Source: Candidatus Kaiserbacteria bacterium
Lineage (GTDB): Bacteria > Patescibacteriota > Minisyncoccia > Phycocordibacterales > UBA2100
DNA: 46,722 bases
Direction of reading: 5' to 3'
Assembly: GCA_016867375.1 (NCBI GenBank)
Contig: VGJQ01000004.1
Coordinates: 1-46,722, forward strand
Shown piece after piece: positions 31,425 through 38,188 of the stretch. How positions within the stretch are numbered: position 1 is the first letter of the stretch; every line of letters starts with the position of its first letter. The notes beneath the pieces were generated by a model. That model did no database searches. It was not told where the DNA came from and saw only the letters and a program-made list of their open reading frames with translations. Both the position numbers and the translations under genes were made by a program.

Positions 31425-31832
31425 CTAGTTGAAGTGTTGTCGTGTCAGCTCTTGGAAGTCAGCTTTATGTTTAATAAGTTCTTCCAGTATGTCTTGGTAG
31501 CGGGAGATGCTTTCTTCGCTCTTAGCGAGGAGCCCTTCGAATGTGCGTATATTGTCCTCGATCATCTTGATGATATTTTTTATGATCTTTTGAGTACTTT
31601 CCATGTCGGGATTTTCGCTCATGTCAAACGCTACTTGATGATCCTCCAACTCTTTTTTGTTTCGATCAATCTCTGCAAGCAGATCATCACGCTCCTTTTT
31701 CGCGACAACAATCCATTCACGGACCCTCTTGATCTGCATCTCGGTATCATTTGATTCATCCGACAATTCTTGCAGATCGGGCGCTTCTGGCAGCACTTGT
31801 TTTTTGTCTATGTGTCGGAATCCCTCTAGCAT
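31425..31832 (-). CDS. coiled-coil protein of unknown family inside the atp operon
   Basis: 135 aa, soluble and strongly helical/coiled coil throughout (heptad-like AKKERDDLLAEIDRNKKELE and FEGLLAKSEESISRYQDI), acidic at the start. No signal peptide, membrane segment or known motif. It starts 3 nt after the atpA stop and ends 4 nt before the atpG start, so it is translated as part of the ATP synthase operon. Its DNA is A/T-richer than its neighbours. It could be an assembly factor or extra stalk component, or a passenger gene; the sequence does not decide. Confidence 0.7.
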   Translation of the reverse strand: MLEGFRHIDKKQVLPEAPDLQELSDESNDTEMQIKRVREWIVVAKKERDDLLAEIDRNKKELEDHQVAFDMSENPDMESTQKIIKNIIKMIEDNIRTFEGLLAKSEESISRYQDILEELIKHKADFQELTRQHFN

Positions 31833-31835
31833 AGG

Positions 31836-33404
31836 TTATTTCGTCGCAAACAATTCCGGATGTGCGAGCTTGAATTCTTCCATTGCGCGGCCCAGGCTTT
31901 TTTGGGAGTCTTCGGAGACGAGGCCGGTCTCTTTGATCTCTGCCAGGGTCTTCGCGTGTTGGCCGTCTAGGTAGTCGATGAATTGTGCTTCGACGGCGGT
32001 CACCTCTTTGACCGCGACATCGGCGAAAAATGCGTGCGTGGCAGCGTAGAGGATGGCGACCTGCTTTTCAAACGGCAGCGGTTCGCCGTTTTTCTGCTTC
32101 AAGACTTCGACCATGCGCTGGCCGGATGCGATGCGCTCGGCGGTCGCCTTGTCGAGGTCTTGGGCAAACTGCATGAAAGCTTCGAGTTCGCGGAACTGTG
32201 CAAGCTCAAGCTTGAGCTTGCCGGCGACGGATTTCATAGCCTTGGTCTGCGCATCACCGCCGACGCGTGAGACCGAGAGACCGACGTCGATCGCCGGGCG
32301 CACTCCCTTGTTGAAGAGGTCGGTCATGAGGAATATCTGGCCGTCGGTGATCGAGATCACATTGGTCGGGATGTATGCCGAGATGTCGCCTTCGAGCGTC
32401 TCGATGATCGGAAGTGCGGTGAGTGATCCCCCACCCTTCTCTTCGCTGAGGCGACACGCGCGCTCGAGGAGACGTGAATGCAGATAGAAAATGTCGCCCG
32501 GATACGCTTCGCGGCCCGGCGGACGACGCAGGAGGAGCGAGAGCTGGCGGTAGGCGGTCGCCTGCTTGGAGAGGTCGTCGTAGATGACGAGCACGTCTTT
32601 ACCGGCGTCCATAAAATATTCGCCGATCGCCGCGCCGGTGAATGGTGCGAGGTATTGGAGTGTCGCCGGTGCCGAGGCCGAAGCATCGACGATGATGGTG
32701 TATTCGAGTGCGCCCGCGTCGCGCAGCTGCTGCATGATCCGCGCAGTCTTGGATTCCTTTTGGCCGATGGCGACGTAGATGCAGATGGGGCGTGTGTCTT
32801 CAGGACCATTCTTTTGATTGATAATCGTATCTATCGCGATAGTGGTCTTGCCGGTCGATCGGTCGCCGATCAGGAGTTCGCGCTGGCCGCGGCCGATCGG
32901 GATCATGGCGTCGATCGCCTTGATGCCGGTCTGGAGCGGGACGGAGACGTGTTTGCGGTCGATCACGCCGCTTGCCTGGCGTTCCACGGGCATCATGGTC
33001 GGATTCTTGAAAGGACCCTTGCCGTCGATAGGTTCGCCGAGCGCATTGACCACGCGGCCCAGAAGCTCTTCACCAGAGGGCACCATGAGCACCTTGCCGG
33101 TCGATTTGACCGTCATGCCTTCGGTCACGCGCGCGGTGTCGCCGAGGATCGAGGCACGGACACCATCCTCTTCGAGGTTGAGGATGAGGCCCAGTAGGGT
33201 GGACGTCTGATGCATCGAGTCCTCGAGCTTTTTGCCCTTACCCTCTTCGAATACGATGACTTCGCTCATCACCGCTTTGGACAAGCCATCAATCGCGACG
33301 ACGCCGTCGCCCACCGCCGTGACGCGACCGACGTGCTGGTGATCGTGCGTGGGCGTGTAGCCTTCGATTTCTCTGACGATTTTCTCTACGATTGATGGGT
33401 CCAT
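31836..33404 (-). CDS. atpA: ATP synthase alpha subunit
   Basis: 522 aa, non-catalytic nucleotide-binding F1 subunit. Walker A at 180-187 (GDRSTGKT), [19 protein letters not shown], and the [14 protein letters not shown] segment near the catalytic interface are intact. A short Lys/Gly-rich segment ([17 protein letters not shown]) extends a loop in the N-terminal barrel. The upstream spacer (33405-33458) is filled with TAGTGATTAG/TAGTGGCTA repeats and has no Shine-Dalgarno. Confidence 0.96.
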   Translation of the reverse strand: MDPSIVEKIVREIEGYTPTHDHQHVGRVTAVGDGVVAIDGLSKAVMSEVIVFEEGKGKKLEDSMHQTSTLLGLILNLEEDGVRASILGDTARVTEGMTVKSTGKVLMVPSGEELLGRVVNALGEPIDGKGPFKNPTMMPVERQASGVIDRKHVSVPLQTGIKAIDAMIPIGRGQRELLIGDRSTGKTTIAIDTIINQKNGPEDTRPICIYVAIGQKESKTARIMQQLRDAGALEYTIIVDASASAPATLQYLAPFTGAAIGEYFMDAGKDVLVIYDDLSKQATAYRQLSLLLRRPPGREAYPGDIFYLHSRLLERACRLSEEKGGGSLTALPIIETLEGDISAYIPTNVISITDGQIFLMTDLFNKGVRPAIDVGLSVSRVGGDAQTKAMKSVAGKLKLELAQFRELEAFMQFAQDLDKATAERIASGQRMVEVLKQKNGEPLPFEKQVAILYAATHAFFADVAVKEVTAVEAQFIDYLDGQHAKTLAEIKETGLVSEDSQKSLGRAMEEFKLAHPELFATK

Positions 33405-33411
33405 AGGGGTA

Positions 33412-33443
33412 GTGATTAGTGAATAGTGGCTAGTGATTAGTAA
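33412..33443. repeat. TAGTGATTAG repeats before atpA
   Basis: GTAGTGATTAGTGAATAG and TGGCTAGTGATTAG in tandem, 8 nt before the atpA start on the minus strand. Confidence 0.75.
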
Positions 33444-33458
33444 AATGCAGAGGAATAC

Positions 33459-33860
33459 TTATGTGGTGGCGGCTTGGTAGATGGCGAGGAGGTGCTTTTT
33501 GTAACTGGCGTCGATGAGATGCCCTTGGCCCTCAAGACGCCATCCGCCGATGAGCGATGCGTCGATATGTGTCTCCCCTTCTTCGCCAAGGCTACGCAGG
33601 GCAGGGATGTTGAGTTTTTCAAGAGCAGCTAGTGCTTCTTTACGCGCATGCGCTTCGTCGCCTTTGTGCGCGATGGTAAGCGTCATGGTGCTTCGCGTGC
33701 GCTCGCGCGCGGCGAGCCGCTCAAATGCGCGGGCGATGCGCGGCATAAGCTCGGTACGGCCCTGGGCTTCTAACTGGGTGTGTATCGCATGCACGGCCTT
33801 CTCGGGCTCCATGCCGCCCTCGATCAGTTGCCACAAAGCTTGTGCGTACGCGTTTTGCAT
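33459..33860 (-). CDS. atpH: ATP synthase delta subunit, short
   Basis: 133 aa, against ~175 in most bacteria; peripheral-stalk subunit linking F1 to subunit b. The N-terminal helical bundle is shortened (AYAQALWQLIEGGMEPEKAV). The C-terminal strand region is recognisable (DASLIGGWRLEGQGHLIDAS, KKHLLAIYQA). The segment PALRSLGEEGETH is encoded by a dispersed repeat that also occurs at 41729-41755. Its position between atpF and atpA supports the call. The ATG directly follows a TAATCACT repeat. Confidence 0.85.
   Translation of the reverse strand: MQNAYAQALWQLIEGGMEPEKAVHAIHTQLEAQGRTELMPRIARAFERLAARERTRSTMTLTIAHKGDEAHARKEALAALEKLNIPALRSLGEEGETHIDASLIGGWRLEGQGHLIDASYKKHLLAIYQAATT
33577..33602. 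repeat. CTTCGCCAAGGCTACG repeat inside atpH
   Basis: CCTTCTTCGCCAAGGCTACG then CAGGGC; nearly identical to 41729-41755 (one base differs). Imperfect palindrome, in frame, encoding ALRSLGEEG. Confidence 0.85.
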
Positions 33861-33946
33861 AGTGATTAGTGATTAGCCAATAGTGAATAGTGTCTCATAA
33901 ATCCTGAATGTTTTTTCGTATTTGTATTCATACCAGTGGCTATTCC
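33861..33946. repeat. TAGTGATTAG/TAGTGGCTA repeat spacer, atpF-atpH
   Basis: AGTGATTAGTGATTAGCC and AATAGTGAATAG directly before atpH on the minus strand. CAGTGGCTATTCCCTAG at the atpF end. Between them ~40 nt without repeats. Confidence 0.75.
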
Positions 33947-34396
33947 CTAGTGGCTATTCCCTCTCAATATCTTCTCGGCGGCGAGCATCGCGGTGCGGGC
34001 GATCTGGCGCTCACTCTCTTGGAGTGCGAGGCGCTGGGCCTCTTCTGCGCGTGCCTGCGCCTCGCGCATGGTTGCCTCGGCTCGTGCTTCGGCGGCCTTC
34101 ATGATCTCGTTGCCCTTCTCATCGGCGCGTGCGCGAGCGGCAGCGGCGAGCGCTTCGGCATCGCGCGCGGCAGCACCGATGATCTGCTCCCCTTCTTCCT
34201 GGGCGGCTAGAAGATTGCGGTCCGCCTCCTCGGCTTTGCGCACACCCTCGGCGATCTTGGCGCGGCGCTCGTCGATCAGCTTCATCATCGGCTGATAGAG
34301 GAAATAGGTAAGTGCTCCAACAAGGATGCCAAAATTGATCCCCTGGATGATAAGGAGTCGCCAATCGATGCCGAATGCTGAGAAGAGTTGGTGCAT
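33947..34396 (-). CDS. atpF: ATP synthase subunit b
   Basis: 149 aa, peripheral stalk. One membrane helix at ~12-32 (LLIIQGINFGILVGALTYFL) is followed by a long Ala/Glu/Arg coiled coil to the end, typical of F0 subunit b (YQPMMKLIDERRAKIAEG). Located between atpE and atpH as usual. The ATG is preceded by three or four tandem AGCCACT repeats and no Shine-Dalgarno. Confidence 0.93.
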   Translation of the reverse strand: MHQLFSAFGIDWRLLIIQGINFGILVGALTYFLYQPMMKLIDERRAKIAEGVRKAEEADRNLLAAQEEGEQIIGAAARDAEALAAAARARADEKGNEIMKAAEARAEATMREAQARAEEAQRLALQESERQIARTAMLAAEKILRGNSH

Positions 34397-34425
34397 AGTG
34401 GCTAGTGGCTAGTGGCTAGTGGCTA
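34397..34425. repeat. tandem TAGTGGC repeats before atpF
   Basis: AGTGGCT repeated four times head to tail at 7-nt period, directly upstream of the atpF ATG (minus strand). Confidence 0.8.
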
Positions 34426-34458
34426 AAAAGCCGCAAGCCAAAAAGCCGCGCAGTACGG

Positions 34459-34686
34459 TTACACGAACATGATCACGAACGCCACGACGAGCGCCAAGAT
34501 GCCGAGCGCTTCCGCGAACGCGATCGCGAGTACCATATTTGGGGCGATCTTGCCGGCGGCGTCAGGATTGCGGCCCATGGCGTCCATGCCCTTACTGCCG
34601 ATCCAGCCGATGGCAATGGCCGGTCCGAGGATGCCAAAGGTTGCGATGAGTGCAGTGCCGATAACTTTTATTGCTTCGATGTCCAT
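34459..34686 (-). CDS. atpE: ATP synthase subunit c
   Basis: 75 aa, two-helix hairpin forming the rotor ring. TM1 has the Gly/Ala-rich GPAIAIGWIGSKGMDAMG, the loop has RNPDA, and TM2 carries the ion-binding Glu in AFAEALGILALVVAF. The Q-x-x-x-P / E-S-T ligands of sodium-type rings are absent, so a proton ring is more likely (inference). I start at the ATG at 34686; the longer frame upstream is not c-like. An extended -10 lies ~40 nt upstream. Confidence 0.95.
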   Translation of the reverse strand: MDIEAIKVIGTALIATFGILGPAIAIGWIGSKGMDAMGRNPDAAGKIAPNMVLAIAFAEALGILALVVAFVIMFV

Positions 34687-34726
34687 ATGAATGTGATTAC
34701 ATAACCAATAAACATTTAATGTAGTC

Positions 34727-34735
34727 ATTATAACA
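34727..34735 (-). promoter_or_regulatory. promoter of atpE and the downstream atp genes
   Basis: TGT-TATAAT (extended -10) on the minus strand gives a leader of ~35 nt before atpE. Together with the terminator at 34972, it suggests that atpEFHAGDC is transcribed apart from atpB. Confidence 0.6.
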
Positions 34736-34758
34736 CTCGTATTCCTAGGTATTGCATA

Positions 34759-34787
34759 TTGACAAATAATGCTTATGGTGATATCAT
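34759..34787 (+). promoter_or_regulatory. promoter of the 35-aa membrane peptide gene
   Basis: TTGACA (34759-34764), 17 nt, TATCAT (34782-34787). Back-to-back with the atpE promoter. Confidence 0.75.
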
Positions 34788-34840
34788 TGTACCGGATGGA
34801 GAATCGACATGATTCTCTTTTTATGTGGAGGAAGACGACC

Positions 34841-34948
34841 ATGATCGGGCAGAATGAAAAGGAGCCTTTTTTAGACTCGAAGTGGGGCGCGATTGTGCTT
34901 TTGGTTGCAATGATTGTGTGCGTCATTGTATCTGCAATCGCAGGCTGA
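34841..34948 (+). CDS. 35-aa single-helix membrane peptide between atpE and atpB
   Basis: Short gene on the opposite strand to the atp genes: MIGQNEKEPFLDSKW, then one membrane helix (GAIVLLVAMIVCVIVSAIAG) and TGA. Support is unusually good for its size: TTGACA-17-TATCAT promoter, GGAGG 9 nt before the ATG, and a terminator at 34972-35002. No family recognised. Its position suggests, but does not show, a link with the ATP synthase membrane sector. Confidence 0.7.
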   Translation: MIGQNEKEPFLDSKWGAIVLLVAMIVCVIVSAIAG

Positions 34949-34971
34949 CCCCCTGTGGTATTTCAACGCGT

Positions 34972-35002
34972 AAAAACGCCCCAACACTGAGTGGGGCGTT
35001 TT
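34972..35002. terminator. bidirectional terminator between the peptide gene and atpB
   Basis: 11-bp stem AAAACGCCCCA / TGGGGCGTTTT, 8-nt loop, with T-runs on both strands. It would stop both the peptide transcript (+) and the atpB transcript (-). Confidence 0.85.
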
Positions 35003-35056
35003 GATTTTGTGCATTTTTACTGTGCCCCGTGAGGGTCGCCTACCCCGTGAGGAGAT

Positions 35057-35878
35057 TTAGTGTCCTTCTACGGGGGTGATCGCAAACTTGATGAAAAATA
35101 GCGTCAGGAGCATAAACACAGACGCTTGGACGAACCCGATGAACACTTCAAATGCCATGAATGGCACAGGTATGACATACGGGACTAAGAATGTGACAAC
35201 CGCAATCAAGACTTCCCCAGCAAAGATGTTGCCAAAAAGACGGAAGGAAAAGGATATGAAGCGTGTCATTTCCCCGATAAATTCGGTGAGGCCAAGTACG
35301 AAGTTGATCGGAGAGGAAAAGTTGAAAAACTTGCCTGCATAGCGCCAAAAGCCGACGGCGACGATACCCATGACTTCGATGAAGATGACGGCGACGACAG
35401 CAAGCGCGAGTGTGGTGTTGAGGTCGGTATTCGGGCCGCGCAAAAGCGATACCTCATGGCCGTCGTGCTTCACGGTAATGGATTTGATGCCAGGGACAAA
35501 CTCAAGCCAGTTGGATACAAGAATGAAGAGGAATAGGGTGATGAGGAGTGGAAATACACGCCGCGCCCACTTTGCGTCGTCGAGTGTCTCATGGACAAAG
35601 TCGTAGAGGAAGGTCAGGATGGTCTCGATAAAAGTCTGAAAACGCCCTGGTATGAGCGCGAGGCGCTTGCCGAGTCCGATGGCGAGGATGAGCAGGAGGA
35701 TGGCTGACATCCAGCTCGTGATGAGGGTATTGGTGATCGGTACACCGCCGATGGTGGTGACAACTTCCGGCGAGAGTGCTACGTGGATGCCATGGGAAGC
35801 CGCTTCGTGTGCGACAGCAGCCTCATGTGCGACCGCGTCTGCAGCGATCGGCATGTCGAAGGCAATCTGCTCGAACAT
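35057..35878 (-). CDS. atpB: ATP synthase subunit a
   Basis: 273 aa, five or six membrane helices. The essential Arg lies in FISFSFRLFGNIFAGEVLIA, and NWLEFVPG and FFNFSSPINF are typical of subunit a. The N-terminus is Ala/His-rich (AVAHEAAVAHEAASHGIH). It is separated from atpE by a bidirectional terminator, a convergent small gene and a new promoter, so it is probably its own transcript. TAGACT lies 9 nt before the ATG; no Shine-Dalgarno. Confidence 0.94.
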   Translation of the reverse strand: MFEQIAFDMPIAADAVAHEAAVAHEAASHGIHVALSPEVVTTIGGVPITNTLITSWMSAILLLILAIGLGKRLALIPGRFQTFIETILTFLYDFVHETLDDAKWARRVFPLLITLFLFILVSNWLEFVPGIKSITVKHDGHEVSLLRGPNTDLNTTLALAVVAVIFIEVMGIVAVGFWRYAGKFFNFSSPINFVLGLTEFIGEMTRFISFSFRLFGNIFAGEVLIAVVTFLVPYVIPVPFMAFEVFIGFVQASVFMLLTLFFIKFAITPVEGH

Positions 35879-35928
35879 AATGCAGAAAGTCTACCATGGC
35901 TTTTTTGAGGGCCAAAGTGCGCGGATTG

Positions 35929-36573
35929 TTATCGCTGTGGTGGGAGGAGGACGTTGTCGATCAGGTAGACGATACCGTTCTCTGCTTCGTATTTGTGGAT
36001 GAAGATCGCGCTGTTGACGAGCGGGATCTGGTCGGCGCCGAAGCTGAAATTGAGCATATCGCCCGACATGGCTTGGATGGTCCCCGCTCTTTGCGCTTGT
36101 GCATCGATCATGCGACCGTCGATGACGTGATATTGCATGAAGCGGAGCTTCTGTGCGTCGGTCATTTTTGTGATGGTGCCTGGCGGGAGCTGGCTGAATG
36201 CACCGTTGGACGGTACGAAGATGGTGTAGGGGCCTTTGCCGTCGAGTGCGGTGGCGACGCCGGTCGATTTGAAAAGTGCTTTGAATTGGGATGTGTTTGG
36301 GATCTTCTGCGCGACGGTCACGACGGACGAAAGTTTGCGCGCGGTACTCTGCGATGATGCGGTGGATTTTGAAGAGGCCTTTGCAGGGGCGCCGTCCCCA
36401 TTCTCTGCGCTCGTAAGTACGAGATTCTCGAAACTGAAATCTGATCCAGCGGCAGACCTCTCTTGATATACGAATATGGCGATGGCTGCGAGGACGGCGA
36501 GTGCGGCTACTATCCAGGTGGTGCGCGACGCTCTTCTCTCGCGCGAAGTCTTGGCCCCTTTGGCGAATGGCAT
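35929..36573 (-). CDS. membrane-anchored fasciclin (FAS1) domain protein
   Basis: 214 aa. A basic start and one membrane helix (~19-37, WIVAALAVLAAIAIFVY), a Ser/Ala/Lys linker, then a FAS1 domain: TSQFKALFKSTGVATALDGK, GPYTIFVPSNGAFSQLP, LRFMQYHVIDGRM and NGIVYLIDNVLLPP. FAS1 proteins are extracellular adhesion modules. TGA-TATAAT lies 6 nt before the ATG, no Shine-Dalgarno, so a leaderless mRNA is predicted. Confidence 0.9.
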   Translation of the reverse strand: MPFAKGAKTSRERRASRTTWIVAALAVLAAIAIFVYQERSAAGSDFSFENLVLTSAENGDGAPAKASSKSTASSQSTARKLSSVVTVAQKIPNTSQFKALFKSTGVATALDGKGPYTIFVPSNGAFSQLPPGTITKMTDAQKLRFMQYHVIDGRMIDAQAQRAGTIQAMSGDMLNFSFGADQIPLVNSAIFIHKYEAENGIVYLIDNVLLPPQR

Positions 36574-36579
36574 CTGCGG

Positions 36580-36588
36580 ATTATATCA
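36580..36588 (-). promoter_or_regulatory. extended -10 of the FAS1 gene, leaderless type
   Basis: TGA-TATAAT, perfect hexamer with TG extension, 6 nt before the ATG at 36573. Confidence 0.7.
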
Positions 36589-36622
36589 CGCACAGGTCTC
36601 TCATGTGGGGATAAAGTAAGTA

Positions 36623-36651
36623 TCGACAAGGCCACTCGATGATGCTATTTT
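36623..36651 (+). promoter_or_regulatory. promoter of the 36689-37015 gene
   Basis: TCGACA (36623-36628), 17 nt, TATTTT (36646-36651) with TGC before it. Confidence 0.5.
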
Positions 36652-36688
36652 CTGCGTAGACCACCCATACATGAAGTGGAGATTGAAG

Positions 36689-37015
36689 ATGTCGGTCGTG
36701 ATACACGTCGGCTTCCAGCCGTTAACGTATGAAGAGATGCAGCGACTCGAGCCCGGACAGGTCATAGATGCGTATGTGGATACGGAATCTTATGAGAACC
36801 ACCATTCTGTGAAGAAAATTCCTCTTGAGATCACGATTCTCGAAGTCTTGAATGATGCAGATGATGGAGGTATGCGCATCAGATTTTCATATCCTGGCTG
36901 CAGTGTTCCAGAGGGAAGGGAATGTACCGCTTTGTATCGCAGAATATTTTCCAACGGCGCGCATGTAAAGAGTCCCGGCATGTTGGCTCGATGCGCCTCA
37001 TTTTTTGTCTCCTGA
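36689..37015 (+). CDS. small soluble protein, unknown family
   Basis: 108 aa from the ATG at 36689 (MSVVIHVGFQPLTYEEMQRL), with GGAG ~8 nt upstream; an ATG at 36671 would add six residues. No signal or membrane segment. The pattern of short strands (IPLEITILEVL, MRIRFSYPG) suggests a small beta-barrel. Three Cys are present. No family recognised. The gene has its own promoter and two downstream hairpins, so it stands alone. Confidence 0.55.
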   Translation: MSVVIHVGFQPLTYEEMQRLEPGQVIDAYVDTESYENHHSVKKIPLEITILEVLNDADDGGMRIRFSYPGCSVPEGRECTALYRRIFSNGAHVKSPGMLARCASFFVS

Positions 37016-37050
37016 GACGCGTCGGAATATACGCGTATTGACATACTTAC

Positions 37051-37080
37051 CCCCCTCTCTCGTATGAGGGGGAGTTTTTT
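37051..37080 (+). terminator. terminator of the 36689-37015 gene
   Basis: CCCCCTC / GAGGGGG, 8-nt loop, then AGTTTTTT. Confidence 0.85.
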
Positions 37081-37082
37081 AT

Positions 37083-37118
37083 GCGCCAAAAATCCCCGTT
37101 TACGGGGATTTTTGGCGC
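37083..37118. terminator. perfect hairpin, terminator of the AdoMet-decarboxylase-like gene
   Basis: GCGCCAAAAATCCCCG pairs exactly with CGGGGATTTTTGGCGC. It lies 29 nt after the stop of the minus-strand gene at 37147 and 3 nt after the plus-strand terminator. Confidence 0.65.
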
Positions 37119-37146
37119 ACCACATCATGTGTGTATCGGGACGAGG

Positions 37147-37539
37147 CTACTTCCGCATCGTGACATTGATCGTGTAGTCGGATGCTTCGAAGAATGCCTT
37201 GGCAAACTCTGCCGTCTGCACGGGATCGTAGAATTTGCACGAGAAGACGTCGAGATAGGTCGTGTTGGTGGCATTGGCAAAGTGTGCCGAGATGAGACTC
37301 GTCTCGATAAGCTGCGTCATCGAGAAGCCAGCTACGCGCTCGTCTTCGCCGAAGTCGACCACGACGGTGTCGCCGAATCGCTTCATACTAATACGGTCGC
37401 ACAAGGCGACCACGAATTCCTTGATTTTTTCTGCGTCGCGGATAGTCTCCGCTTTGCAGCCGTGCAGGTCGATGGCCGAAGCCAATCCCCATGCATCAGA
37501 ATGTTTGTAATCTGCCTCAATGCTTTGTATGTCGATCAT
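37147..37539 (-). CDS. S-adenosylmethionine decarboxylase-like protein, altered processing site
   Basis: 130 aa, resembling bacterial AdoMet decarboxylase (SpeH/SpeD class 1B) in size and pattern: AIDLHGCKAETIRDAEKIKE near the start, a central strand, and YLDVFSCKFYDP matching the conserved D-x-F-T-C. In the family, ESH supplies the Ser that self-cleaves to form the pyruvoyl cofactor; here the region reads LIETSLISAHF and the usual H-T-W-P-E is missing. Either cleavage uses another Ser/Thr or this is a non-enzymatic homologue. No spermidine synthase lies nearby. Confidence 0.6.
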   Translation of the reverse strand: MIDIQSIEADYKHSDAWGLASAIDLHGCKAETIRDAEKIKEFVVALCDRISMKRFGDTVVVDFGEDERVAGFSMTQLIETSLISAHFANATNTTYLDVFSCKFYDPVQTAEFAKAFFEASDYTINVTMRK

Positions 37540-37647
37540 GAGCCATAAAATTAGTTGCTATTGATATACTGCAAATATACAACATTTGAAGGAAGTCAAA
37601 CAGGTTATCCACATGTTTGGTGCTGGAGAGATACAAGGCGCGGCGGC

Positions 37648-38064
37648 CTATTTTGCATCAGAGGGCGGACGATGATCGCCGATGCCGTGCTCGCGCTCTC
37701 GCTCGCGTACCTCGTGTTCGTCCATCCCAAAATGGTGCCCCACTTCATGCCAGATCGTATCGGCGATCACGTCGCGCACATCGAGCCTGTCTTCTTGCGC
37801 CACTTCGAGTATCGGCAGACGGAAGAGTGTGATCGTGTCGGGCATTGTCATCCCGATGCCGTATTCTTCTCCGCGCGCGGCAAGCGGAATGCCGTGGTAA
37901 TACCCCAGGAGTGTCTCGTCTTCATCGAGGCCTTCGAGCGCGCGTAGCTCCTCTGAGGGCCCGTCTTCGACGAGGAGCGCGACGTTTTTTATCTTGTCGC
38001 GCACCCATTGCGGCAAGCGCTCGTACCCTTCCTCGATGAGTGTCTCAAATTCGGACTGCTTCAT
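37648..38064 (-). CDS. zincin-like metallopeptidase family protein
   Basis: 138 aa, cytoplasmic, matching the short 'metallopeptidase family' (zincin-like, formerly DUF1025). An acidic N-terminus (LPQWVRDKIKNVALLVEDGP) precedes LLGYYHGIPL and the HEVGHHFGMDEHE zinc motif (HExxH plus Glu). The substrate is unknown. TGA-TATCGT lies 6 nt before the ATG with no Shine-Dalgarno. Confidence 0.88.
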   Translation of the reverse strand: MKQSEFETLIEEGYERLPQWVRDKIKNVALLVEDGPSEELRALEGLDEDETLLGYYHGIPLAARGEEYGIGMTMPDTITLFRLPILEVAQEDRLDVRDVIADTIWHEVGHHFGMDEHEVREREREHGIGDHRPPSDAK

Positions 38065-38070
38065 GTTACT

Positions 38071-38079
38071 ACGATATCA
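38071..38079 (-). promoter_or_regulatory. extended -10 of the zincin gene, leaderless type
   Basis: TGA-TATCGT, 6 nt before the ATG at 38064. Confidence 0.45.
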
Positions 38080-38102
38080 CGTGCACAAAAGATGGCTCAA
38101 TC

Positions 38103-38121
38103 CGTAAGGCGTCGCCTTACG
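38103..38121. repeat. CGTAAGGCG-T-CGCCTTACG palindrome
   Basis: 9-1-9 perfect palindrome. It shares its arms with 20833-20890 and is followed by a partial ACGCCTTACG copy. Confidence 0.85.
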
Positions 38122-38138
38122 AGCACGCCTTACGAGCA

Positions 38139-38170
38139 AAAAGAAAAGGCGCGCCTGACGGCGCGCCTTT
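38139..38170 (-). terminator. terminator of guaB
   Basis: 11-bp stem AAAGGCGCGCC / GGCGCGCCTTT, 4-nt loop, T-rich tract on the minus strand. Confidence 0.85.
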
Positions 38171-38188
38171 GAATATGTCACCACTTCC

